Source of the DNA: Atrichornis clamosus | Lineage: Eukaryota > Chordata > Aves > Passeriformes > Menuridae | Length of the DNA stretch: 64,000 bases | Direction: 5' to 3' | Assembly (NCBI GenBank): GCA_013400975.1 | Contig: WBMZ01014161.1 | Span: 288,865-352,864, forward strand | Part shown: piece by piece, positions 41,139 through 52,435 of the stretch | How the letters are laid out: each line of letters opens with the position of its first letter | How positions within the stretch are numbered: position 1 is the first letter of the stretch | Notes under the pieces: generated by a model | Databases searched by the model: none | What the model was told of the DNA's origin: nothing | What the model saw: the letters and a program-made list of their open reading frames with translations, nothing else | Made by a program: the position numbers and the translations under genes

Positions 41139-42513
41139 TGTTTTAACATAATACACGGTTTTTAACAGCAGCACTCACTTAGGAGCCCTTCTGCCTCCTG
41201 AATATTGTCCTTCCAGAGGAAGGGTTCTGGATGCCTGCTGATCTAAAACCATCCACGTTTAGTCCACAGGCAGACAAGCATAGCCAAACCATACCTTCCT
41301 TCACTCTGAGCAGCCATCACAACTCTCCTGATTTCCATGGGGAAGGTGCAAACGGCACAGAGCTCACCAGGGAAGGGTTAACAGCACAGACATGTGATGT
41401 GCAAGCTTCCCCATTTACTTCTGCGTCCTGCAGACCAGGTCTGAAAGGACAACAGCCTCCTGCTATTCCAGGCCTAATGTTCTCAAACTGAAACTGCCCG
41501 TTTTGTCACTGTGTGGCTGGATGTGGTGCTCAAGTGAAGCACACTGGGTTTGCTGCCACTGAATGAACAAGAGATCCAGCTGGAATCAGCACTCAAGGCA
41601 TTATCTTATTTCTCCCCAATTATTTCTAGGCACTTTCTGTATGTAAGTCATGCTATACACAGCAAACTTTAAAAAAAAAGTCAGATCTATAAATAGCTCC
41701 CCACTACTCCCTTCTCCAAAAGGAATTCCATAACTGTACAGCACATATATACATATATATAGCTTTCCATCTGAAGATTTAGGAAGGAAAAAAAAAAGGA
41801 AATGAGTGAAGCATCATTACCAAGGGAAACAAATGGTTACAAAGGCAGCAGGCATTAGCTACTGCCTGACATTTACTCATGTTCAGGTATCGCAACACTT
41901 CAATCCCTTGAAGTTTCACCTTCTTAACTAATTTCAGATCTACCCTGTCTCCAAGGTCTAGCTGACACCAGCTGGATCCCTTGTGTGAGAACAGAGGGGG
42001 AGGCAGCAATTGGACATCAATTGCATTGTCTTCCTCAGAGAGATAAGGGAGGTAACTTCACACAAAAAAAAAAAAAGTGTAGATAACCCTCCACTTTGTA
42101 TTTCCAGGCAGCTGGAAACCCAGCAGACAATGTAGCTGTTGCTTAACAAACACAGAAATCTACATTGTATGCCAGGTTCATGCCCCAAACCTGGACAGTC
42201 TTCTCACACAGCTTACAAAAACCAGCCGTGCACATCCCAGTTCACAGTACGCTTCCTCCCCTAGCACACCTCAGTCATGCCATCAGCCAAGGTGTTTCAC
42301 TACCTTCCCTTTGCAGGAGAGGTTAAAGATTCTTCATGGAAAAAAGTGAAGTCCAACTATCTTCTTAGCTCAAATTCATAAATATTCCCAACAATTTTGA
42401 CTACTGCAAACCCCAGGACTAAGCTACAGAAAAGACTGTTGCTTTCCAATTCACAACATCCAGGTATTTAATCTGATTCCCACTGTGAAGTAGATCCAAC
42501 AGATATCAAATCC

Positions 42514-42519
42514 TTTATT
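42514..42519 (-). terminator. Possible proximal polyadenylation signal AATAAA
   Basis: The plus strand TTTATT reads AATAAA on the minus strand, within CCCCAAATAAAGGA. It lies about 235 nt into the candidate terminal exon. Use of this site would give a much shorter 3' UTR. Single AATAAA hexamers are common by chance, so this is weak. Confidence 0.25.
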
Positions 42520-45009
42520 TGGGGCCACACCTCAGACGTTAACTTGTTCGCACTGTGAACTTGTTCTGCACCCAGGAGAGAAGACACAAATCCAATAAAA
42601 AGTCTAGATAGAAGATACGAGATGTCATCAGAGACCCAGTAGCCAGATGTAGCTGCTGATTGTAAAGACAGAATCTACACTGACTACTGAGCGACTGATG
42701 GGCAACTACAGGTTCTGGGTTCACTGATCCACAGCATTAATCCAACACGACCTGCAGAAACAATTAGGAGAAAAAATAAAATCAGTATGTGAAAGAGTTG
42801 AGTAGATTAGCCTTTGCAAAGAAAGAATTTTCCACCGTTGGTATTACACAGATTTCTTGTAGACAGCAAATAGAAAAGTGTTGCCAGAACAATCACCTCA
42901 GGTATGCAGTCATTAGTTTTTATAATTAAGAAGTACTCACAGTACATTTACATCTACAGTTCCTACATCTTTATTCTGAAATAACCTATTTCATCCCCAT
43001 GTATTACTAAAAACCTGCACCCCAAAAGCAAATAATAAGAACAGCTCACAAATGTGAAATAGAATAATAGCGGAGCTAAAGTCACCTTAAATTTCTTCTT
43101 AATCCTCCAACAATATTGTACAAAATGCCATGAAAAAAACCACAAATTATGCAAAAGCAGACTGTTCTTAGTCTGTCAGAAAGGGCATTCAGCAAATAGA
43201 AGTAAATTTATAGGTATAGAGGTAATCCTGGAATGGGGAAACATATGTCACATTGCAGTGGGGAAAAAAGTACAATTCCTACATAATACAGCAGAGAGAA
43301 GGGAAGATGCTTAGAGTTAGTTTCTATTAGAAATCAGTACAGCACTTCAAGTCTTTGCATAAAAACGTCCATTCCTGGTGGTTTGAGATCCTTTCATCTC
43401 TGTTGTTAAATGAAGAAATCCCAGCTCTTCTCTACCAGCTCAGAAACTGCCCTAGCACAGTGCAGCACTTCTGAGAAAAATCCCCATGGATACGTGCCTA
43501 GCTTGGCCTTCCAGTGGTGGCTGAAATGTGCTCCAGGTAACTCCTTGAAGTCTTGTACGTGTTAAGGTTTTCATTGCAAGAAATAAGCCATTATTGGAAA
43601 AAAACAAACAAAAAATGCCCATCAAGTTAGAACTGCTCGTTAAATATTTCAAGTATTTGCTTAAATAAAACATTTATCTGGGAACTGGGAAGACTTTCAA
43701 CTTCAATGACAGAGTATTTTAACTGCCATTGGCCTGCCAAGTGTTTTTTTTTCCTTTTTAAACACAGAACCATAACCGACTGTAAGAATTTTTATGCGTT
43801 TTTAATAATTTATTTTTTTAGAGCACTTTTACCACTGTTTGATTAGATTACAGAATATCAGCAGTGATTGGTCTATTGGAAAGCAAATGAAGAGAACAGC
43901 TCGCTATGAGATACTTCTGGAAAAGAGCAGTAGTCACTATGTCCCCATTGCAGCAGAATCATGCATGCCCTGCTGAATATTTCCACAATAGAGTTTCACA
44001 AATAATATTTATTAATCATGAACAAACATGATTTAACCCCTGTACAGTACCTGTGCCAGCCTCTGGAGCTTGCACAACAGAGAGGTTTGCCAGGAATAGG
44101 TACGAGAGGCAGGTGAGCAGTAGCACTGAAGCTGGGAATTGAACACAGGCATTTCTCTGCTGCAGCACTCTCCTCAGGGGTTTGCACAATTCGTTCACTG
44201 CAACCTGTCCACTTCTCCCTCCTTCTGTAGGCAATAATTTCACCCTTCCCTGGCTTCAATCCTCCTCAAGACAAGCCAAGACAACCCACCGCAGCATTGC
44301 CACCACGCTGCAGCCTAGGGCTAAGCCATTCCCACCCTCAGAGAACAACACTCCCAGCTTCCCTCTCAGCCAGGGGCCAGCAGTGTTCAGGAGGGCAAGG
44401 GTCATCCCACAAAGGGAGACAGAGCTTTTCCCACCACAGGCACTTCTGGCTTGTGGCCACTCAGGGAAAATATCTCCCCTCTGATCCTCAGTCAAGCAGG
44501 TTCTGGAACAAGCCAGAGAAAGCACAGTCACTGCCTCTTCAAGGAGAGGCCAAGAGGCTCAGAAAGCAGCTTTACAAGACTTTTGGTGGTACGAATGTTA
44601 CTTTTTTGATCAGAATTTTTTGTTTCAATGACAATACTTTCGATTTACTACATTATCAACTATTGCATCCTTTGCGAGTTTTAGCCAGAGCCCTCGCAAC
44701 TGTAAGAGGAATAAGGGAGGTGAGGGACGAGCAGAGCCCCGAACCCAGAGGTCACTCTCTGGTTAGGGCAGGTGATGCTGAGGGGCAGCTGTTGAGCAGT
44801 GCTTTGTAAGGACCCCCAGACTGACTGCTGAGCCAGTGGGGTGTGCAGGGCTCCCAACTCTATCCCAGCCCTAACCAGGACAGCAGGAAAAGGTCCAACC
44901 CCTCACACGACAAAGGGCTGGGTCACTTCAAACTCAGAGCTCTTGCAGGAAGGGAAAGGGAGGTTTGTGAGCACCTCAGAGATGCAGGAGCTCTTTGCAC
45001 ATTTGTAAC

Positions 45010-45110
45010 CTGAAGCCTCAAGCCGTACTGTAATCCTGAGCAGTGCCTGGGTTTGGTATTTGTGCAGGCAGGAGTTTCACTGCTTCATGAAAGCAAGAAA
45101 TACCAAGTTG
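45010..45110 (-). other. Weak cassette or alternative exon candidate
   Basis: On the minus strand GGCTATTTTTTTCAG gives a good acceptor with the exon starting at 45110. CTTCAG|GTTACA gives a weak donor after 101 nt. One frame is open for 30 codons (starting QLGISCFHEAV) and then meets TGA just before the donor. If spliced in, it would truncate the protein or be noncoding. No homology was recognised. Confidence 0.15.
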
Positions 45111-48100
45111 CTGAAAAAAATAGCCACCATCTGTCATCTATAAAACCAACAGGCAAAGCTTTTGACACTGGTGAACTGTATTAATATAAGGGTTTATTGC
45201 CAAAAAAAGCAAGAGGCAACTGAGCCCATCACCATATCATGTAAAAATTAGTAAAAACCTGTGTGTTGTGTATTAAATAAAAAGGCAGGTGATGCGAAAA
45301 TTTTTGAATCACCTAACAGACTCACACCTTTACTTGCTAAATCAAGGTACGTTCAATATGATTGAGTGACCTTCAACTACATCGATCAAGGCAAGAAATG
45401 TAACATATATACACCACCATACTTTTTCTGGTTTGGATTAAACAAATAACTTTTAAAATCAAAGGTCTTGCTGCTGAATTGATAGGAAAGGAAACAAACA
45501 GGTTCTCATCCAACAGTGTGGACTAACTCATTCTAAGGATAGGGATGGCTCCAACAAGCATTAAAATCTGTAATGAAAGCAGGGGAGAAAGTACAAATGC
45601 CAAGGTAGGTGGGCAAGGAAGAAGAAAAATACCAATTATTTGTGTTTGGACAATAGTTCTTCCCATGAAGTTATTGACTTTGGTAAAATGTTTTGTCCTG
45701 AACAGCACAGCCACAGGTGTCAAGTGAACGGATCACAAAGACATAGGTGCCATTTTACCGATTTGCTTAGGATCCATATTGTGATATTTGTAAGTGGGGA
45801 AGCTAGATGCTTTTAATAAATAATAATTTTAAAAAAATTAAAAAAAGAAGTCATTACCTGAATGTTGGCTTCAGTAACTTCCCAAACAAAAGCCACTCAG
45901 CATCTCTGCAAGTCCAGAGCTGACAGTTTCACTGAGATTTAATAAAGCCATCACCAGGGACAGCCAAAATTTAGTGCACTGGCATTGCGGTTGAAGAAAT
46001 ATTTCCCCATGCTTAATGCACAACACAATGGAATTTCAGCATTTACCAAGCATGCCAAGAACTTCTAATTACCTAATATGAACTTAGGCAAAGAGCCACT
46101 ATGTCCTAAGTTCTGAATTCAGTAAAACAGATCAGTGCATTGTTTCAAGCGAGTAGGCATAGAGTTTATACAGGAAGTGCATAACTGTGGAGTTCAGCTA
46201 TGCATCGCAATACGCACCACTTAATGAAATGGCAAAGTTAATCAAGGCACTAACTTTTCTTTTTTAAAAGCCCACAGTAAGGATACAGAAGGTGAAACCA
46301 ACATTAAATACAGGTGTCCAATTAAAACACATTATCACACACATGAATTCCTCTGCAGTTACATAATTACTCCAGAGCCAGGATATCTCTGCAGCAAAGC
46401 ATGTTTTCAGTGATCCCAGCTCCTGCATAGCTCAGACCCTGTGACTGTAGTGGTCAAACCCATTCAGACCAGCTGATGGTCACTTGACTCTCTGCACTAT
46501 TTATACATTGCTCTATTAAGTGAGGCTTCTGATTGGGCTGAATAGATTTATGGAAATCCTGCCCAAGACATTTCTTAAATTGCTTTGCCAGAGAGCACTA
46601 GTATGAGCAAGTCTAGAGAGGTATAAAGTTGGCACAGCCTTCTAAAACAACTTCCTAAAGGCATTCTCAAAGGCCAACTAACTAGCTTGTTTTTAAAATT
46701 TGATTGCTGATAAACAAAAACACAGTTACCTTTAACCAGGACCTATTTTTTCACTGACTTCACAGACACGGTCTTTGAAAGATTTCATACAAACAGATAA
46801 GAAACTGGCTTAGCTGCAAAAATTCAAATAGGATGCTGTAAATAATTATTTATTTGAGCATGCAAAAAACACCAAGCCAAACTATAGACTAATTCAATGT
46901 AAGTTTTATAGCCATAAATAAAAGAGGTTTCATATGGAGTTAAATGAACTGTTCACTGAAATTGATGGAAAAATGAAGCCTGCAGCTTTGAAGAGTGGCA
47001 CAAAACTTCCATGGAAGGGTATAAGCATAAGTTCAGGTTCCTAAGCTAGGAGCTTCTGTATGCTAAGAAGTAATGAACTAAGTTTCTATAATGTCTGCAT
47101 CAGGACCACACTGTTCTGTGAGTAACATTCAGTTGTCAGCTATTGTTAGTGCATGCTCATACCCCAGTGTATTGTAACTGTCCACTGGATAGTAATATAA
47201 TGTGAGAAACTGAATTAACTTATTCACCAAATCACGATTTAATGAGCAGTAAGGTAAAATTTTATATAAAGACAGCAAACAGTGCCAGTGAAGTTTCTGT
47301 TTAGGCTCACAGTGTTAAACAAACACCTTGCCAGAGGATTGCAGCTCGGTTTTTTACAAGGCATATGGAAGGTGGTGTTGTGCACACAAATGGTATCAGA
47401 GAAACACCCACAGCCAGATCTGCTTGCGTGGACGCAAACCCAGCGTTTCTAAGCATGAGGCAGGGTTACAGTGCAGGAGACTGCCAAAGCACAAAAGAGG
47501 TAAAAAAAAAAAGAGTGAAAAGATCACTTTCCCCCACAGCCTGTGTGTCCTGGGTTCCTCTCAGCAGTCACAGCCCCCGTGCCAGTGCAGTAGGTTTGCC
47601 AGGCTCACTGGGCACACACACCAGGATTTAGGGCATCTACAGAACCCACCCAGCCATTCAAGAGGCAAGTAGCTGGTGCTCACAGCATATCAGTATTGTC
47701 GTGGCAGAGATGCTAAGAATTCAACAGCTGTCAAAGATTTATTTTATCAGTTCCTTAGGTAGCTTAGTTCTCTTTTTCTAAACAGAAAAGAGCACCTTGC
47801 AACAGCAAAACAGCACACCCCCAGCCTGCCAAATATCAACAATTTGACTAGCGATGCAGCTGAAAAATGAGTAGAAAGTAAGTGGGTTAATCACAAAGCA
47901 GCGTATTTTAGTGCAGATATGATTCAGCTGAAGTTAAGACTAAATACTACTAAATTCTTGAAATTACCCAAACAAGCCTCTCTCAATACCCCTACAGCAC
48001 GTAATCTTTGATGGCTGGGCTCTGAAAGCCCTGCTATGTCCTTACCATGCAATTCAATTCATGCTACCACGCAGTTCCAGGCTGTATAGTACCCATTCTG

Positions 48101-49899
48101 CGTGGAAAACAGGGGCCCTCATCTTTAGTAACACTGTTATTTATTCATGCTGGATACTTATGTGCAGAAAATATCAGGGAAAGAAAATATCAGCATGAAA
48201 TGGCAACCACCTAGTAAACAAGTAAAAGCCTATCAGGGATGAGACCAGTTTGATGCAGAAGTTGGGCAACAAGCCGAGTGGCAACAATTTCTAAGTCTAA
48301 CTCCCAGCACTGACAGTGTGATCCTTCTGTATCCTACTCAAGGACCTACTTTAAAGATAATCACTCTTCTAAGTGCAGTTAGTACTTACTTCAGAGGAGA
48401 ACAGCATTCATGCTACTTGAACTTTACAAAATAAGGCACTTGATTAGTCAATTATGGAGCTGATGTTAGAAAGTTACCTGGTTCTGTATCACACCCTAAA
48501 ATGCAACAGGAGGGTGGTGAATTTAAATTCATTTACTGTCCTGTTTCCCCACCATCTCCTACTTGCCTTCCTGTGAAGTGAATTCAACTGGGGGAGGTAA
48601 ACACACCCTCCCCTCTTTCAGCCAAATGTAATATGAAGCTTAATACATCTATGCTGAGAACTTAAAACGTTTCTGATCACCTTACTGTGCTATAGGGAAA
48701 GTAACTCCGGCCCCCAAGCAGACCTGAGCAAGCTGGGGAAAGAAAATACAGCAACTACCTAGATACGTGTTTTAAACCAATTAGTTGTAAACCTGTAGGA
48801 TTGGGAATCTGAACTACAGCCATGGTTTGGGCATTGCTGTGCCTTATGAATCAGAGGTACTCACTTAATCCCTCCAAGACATGCAGTTAAGATGACAGCC
48901 ACCTTCCCTCCCCTGGCAAATGCTAGAACCATCCCAAACAGAACAAGTCCGCCCAGGGTGTCACATCTGTTACCTTACACAGCAGCAAGCTTTACCCCTG
49001 AAACACAGCGGGCGAGTTACTAGTGTATGAAAAAGTGCAGTCTACAACTCCAACAGAAACGTAAGTACAGTCTTAAGGTGGACATTGAAAAAATCTTTAG
49101 GGAACATGAAGGCCCTCAGAAGCCTGGAAATCTGAACATAATGTCCAGACTGCAGTGCAGATGCAGTTAAGGCCTTCAGAAAATTTGAAATTAAACCAGA
49201 AATGCTATTCTGCATAACTGTTCTGCAAACTGCTTAGAACACGAAGCACCTTTCAACAACCAAAAATAAGGTTTGCAATTCTTTAAGTGTTAAGAAGTCT
49301 TTGCAAGAGACATCTGAAAGCCAAGGGCACATTTTACCTTGCCTGAAGATTATCACATGACAACAGCATGCTACTGTGCCACAGAGACCTAAATGTGTGT
49401 GTTTATCCCACAGCTCACATGACTTTGTTTCCTTTAGACCATAAATGGTGAAGAGAAATACGTCTAGCAGGAGAGCAGCAGGTACAACGTACTAAGAAGC
49501 TTCCTAAAATAGACACCTATTCTACAGAACCCAGGGCAATATTTACTGATATTAAATCTGCATAAAGTAATAGACACCAGCAAGTCACATGCAGGTTACA
49601 AACACCAATTCACGCAGCTCTAGACAGGCAATATTCTATATTTAACTTAGGAGAAAGCAGAAATAGTGATGTGTAAGGGACAGTGGCATCAATGCTTTCA
49701 AAGTTACTAAACTTCTTACTCCAAGTTGGTACTCCCAGGCACACTGTGGAAGAAGTCACACAGTTCCAGCTTTACAAGTTAACCAGCAGAGGAGTTTTAA
49801 AACACACAGACAACTGAGGGTCCCTAGGGAAGCATGAATGTTGTGTTTCACTGAAACAACCATTTAAGTGAAGATTTCCCTGCTCCTTCCACATAAATA

Positions 49900-49926
49900 A
49901 ACACACACACACACACAAACACACAC
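49900..49926. repeat. Interrupted CA microsatellite
   Basis: A short AC/CA tract is interrupted once by an extra A near 49918. It accounts for the Cys-Val string in the minus-strand frame over this region. Confidence 0.9.
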
Positions 49927-51793
49927 TTGCACTGGAGTGATTGGGTAAACATGGACAAACAAGTGCACTGGCAGGGGAGATAGATGGCTCTCAGTATTAC
50001 CTCACCTTCTTCAAGCATTTCAGGAGAAAGACCTGTTTGGATCTGGGACTGTTCTACATGGGCCACCAGCCGAGGTGTGTAAGAAGGCTATTAACATCTG
50101 AGTGACACCTGTAAGTCAGACTCAGACCACCCTCTCATGCTTGACATCATACAGATAATTAAGAGGGAGGCAAGACAAGGGGCTGCATCCATCAGTGCAA
50201 AAGTACTTTGTACGCAGGAGTGCTAATCAGTAAACTTTTAGAAAATGTCACAATAACTATGCCAAATAGGCACAAAAGTCTGGGGTAAGTCTTAAATGGG
50301 ATCCTGAGGAAAAACCATAAACCCACAAACTTAGTAGGTCAAAAAATGCACGTGACCACATTGTGATATGAAGACTTAACTTTTACTTCATCCTTTTTTT
50401 CAAAAGGGGAAATACGGAACCTGGAAGAGAAGACTGAACTTGTGGAAATATTTTGTGCAAGTATGTAACTCCCACGAAACAGAATAGAGGAGGCACCAGC
50501 TGGAGAAGCATCTTCTCTCACAGTAGATACCATCTCCAGGCTGTTTTACCCACTCAGAATCCTGCCAAGATTATCGTTTAGTTTTTCCATAACAAGAACT
50601 GTTTTTAGACCATCTCCAAGACAAAAATTAGCCAAGGACTGTTGGACGTACTGTAAGATGTAACTGGAAAGAACTGAAAAGTAACTCACTCAAGTATCCA
50701 TTTAATTGAGATACCTCAAGAATCCCAGGAATATTTAAAGATTCGAAAATAAATCCAGGACAAACAGGAAGTAATACTGTCCTTCACCGAGGAGACCTTA
50801 AAATGAAGAAGGCAAATTTATTCAGGGCAGGCAGTGACTGTGGTGACAGGAATTCACAATAATGAGAAAAAGAGTAAGGATTAGCACACCAGTGGGTTTG
50901 AACAAGGCCAGGCCCCTGGAAGGGAAATCCTGAATAGTATGGAATATCAGTAATATTTAATCTTATATGGATTGCTAATAGGTTCAGGCTATGACAGAAC
51001 AGCTGACTACAGCAATCACAAGGTGGTCTCAGTTTTGAGCTGTTTATTAAACAATATCTGCTACCAAAGCTTTGAGATTAACACCCCACTACTGTAGTGT
51101 GCAGTGGTGGACAGTGATTAAACCAACTCTGCAATTTGAGAAGGTCTCTTGGAGAGTTATCAACACTGTGCTACCACTGCAGATTTAACTGGAGTTTCTC
51201 ATGAGGATTCCTGGCGTGGTCTGAATAACCACAGCTTCAGGAGTGTGTGAAGTGCCCATGGCACACACAGACAGGACTACAGGTTCCAGGGGGAGAACTC
51301 CACTGAGAAGCCATTTTTCCTGGTTCCCAACACATACTTAAAAAACCAACTCAAAATAGACTGTGACTACAGGCTATATTACAGAAACCCAGGCCATACC
51401 TGCCCTATTTTATCCAGTTTGATTTACTGCAATGCCCACTCATCAGCCATTGTTAAATTTAGCTGCTTAATAGGACATCTATCCTAAATCCAAGTATTAT
51501 CTATTCCTACTCCTAGAAGCACCACTGAAGAGCAGGAGAAAGTCCTGGGTATTCCTCTGAGAAGTTTTAAGTGTTCTCTGGGATTGTTTGCTTTTTCATT
51601 CCAAGTAATTTTAAGGTACTCAAGTGCTGAATTGGACACACTACACTAAACAAGAGAACCTTTTTTGAACCAGGCCTATTCCAACACAACTTTCTGCCCA
51701 AAAGGGCTTCTTCATAATCAGAGATGCAGCAAGAGAAGATGTCAGAGTATACTCTAAAGGTAGCATTTTAAAGACAAAACATCCCAGGAAGAC

Positions 51794-52435
51794 TGTCGCT
51801 GCGCCTTTTAATAAAGGGCTGGCAGGTGTGGGGGTATGAGTATCAGGCGCTGCGACGTTCCAGGAAGCGTCCCCTGTCGAGCCGCTCCTGTGGGATTTGC
51901 AAATCCCTTCACCTGCACCAGACACACCCTGCAAGGTGTCTGCAGGCAGGCATGCACACGCACACCAGTCAGGTGATGGAGATAGAGAGGCGGGAGGGGT
52001 TCTTCGTACGGAGCCCCGAGGGGTTTACTGGCAGTCCGCACTCGAAGATGTCCAGGGACGAAGGACAGCAAAGTGGTGGAGGGTCAGGGTTTAAGTATGG
52101 GGGCGGGAAAGTGCCAGGGGCCAATACTCTGAGGGCACAGGGGAGGTACATAGGCAGGGTTAGGGTCAGGGAACCCACAGGGGGACTCAGAGGGAGGGGC
52201 GATGGGGCAAGGGCCAGTGGGAAAACAGAGAAGGGAGAACTTTCCAGAACCAGGATTTATAGGGCATAAAGGGGCAGGGAGGCCAACGGGCCAATCAGGG
52301 AAACCGAACTGGGGTACTTCAACAAAATAGGGCAAAGCACCCTGGGGGAAGCCCTTTCTCTCGGGAGGGTCCTAGGGACTATCCCGTCACTGAATTCTCC
52401 GAGTCCCTTGACCCCGAGACCCATCGGCCTCGACA
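51794..52435 (-). mobile_element. Solo LTR, class II (ERVK-like) by its 6-bp duplication
   Basis: The element begins TGTCGCTGCG and ends GGCCTCGACA on the plus strand, giving a 5-bp terminal inverted repeat (TGTCG/CGACA) with TG...CA ends. Flanks are GAAGAC (51788-51793) and GAGGAC (52436-52441), a 6-bp duplication with one transition. A TATA box (TATAAA on the minus strand, 52256-52261) and an AGTAAA at 52024-52029 followed by GC-rich sequence set the orientation to minus. It is GC-rich against AT-rich surroundings and 642 bp long, with no retroviral genes attached. A 6-bp duplication is typical of class II avian retroviruses. The several long frames on both strands here reflect the GC-rich LTR and are not genes. 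Confidence 0.82.

Larger units (their letters stand above)
41115..42751 (-). other. Candidate 3'-terminal exon, mostly 3' UTR
   Basis: On the minus strand a long pyrimidine tract (about 42755-42785) ends in TTTCTGCAG, and the exon begins GTCGTGTTGG at 42751. All three frames close quickly: one gives Val-Val-Leu-Asp then TAA (42737-42739), another about nine residues, the third about 21 residues. If real, the exon therefore carries only the last few codons or none, followed by 3' UTR. AATAAA signals lie at 42514-42519 and 41133-41138. The distal one is followed by a U/GU-rich stretch (antisense of 41099-41115). The gene is not identified. Confidence 0.42.
42752..51793. other. Likely intronic stretch of the minus-strand unit
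   Basis: Two exon-like minus-strand segments (45010-45110 and 48478-48495) and a CA-rich microsatellite at 49900-49926 are the only items noted. The 170-residue plus-strand frame at 44297-44809 has no recognisable domain, and I take it as chance. Confidence 0.4.

Noticed and set aside
44297..44809. 170-residue plus-strand open frame, the longest outside repeats and LTRs
   Set aside because: It has no recognisable motif and low-complexity Ser/His/Pro-rich content. It lies on the strand opposite the predicted gene, and a frame of this length is expected by chance in 64 kb.
46739..46800. AAAG|GTAACTG donor-like site with a short coding-like frame upstream on the minus strand
   Set aside because: No usable acceptor lies upstream, and the frame meets a stop codon immediately before the donor.
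52150..52175. GGTTAGGGTCAGGG, resembling telomere repeats
   Set aside because: Only one TTAGGG-like unit is present and it lies inside the minus-strand LTR, so it is not an interstitial telomere array.
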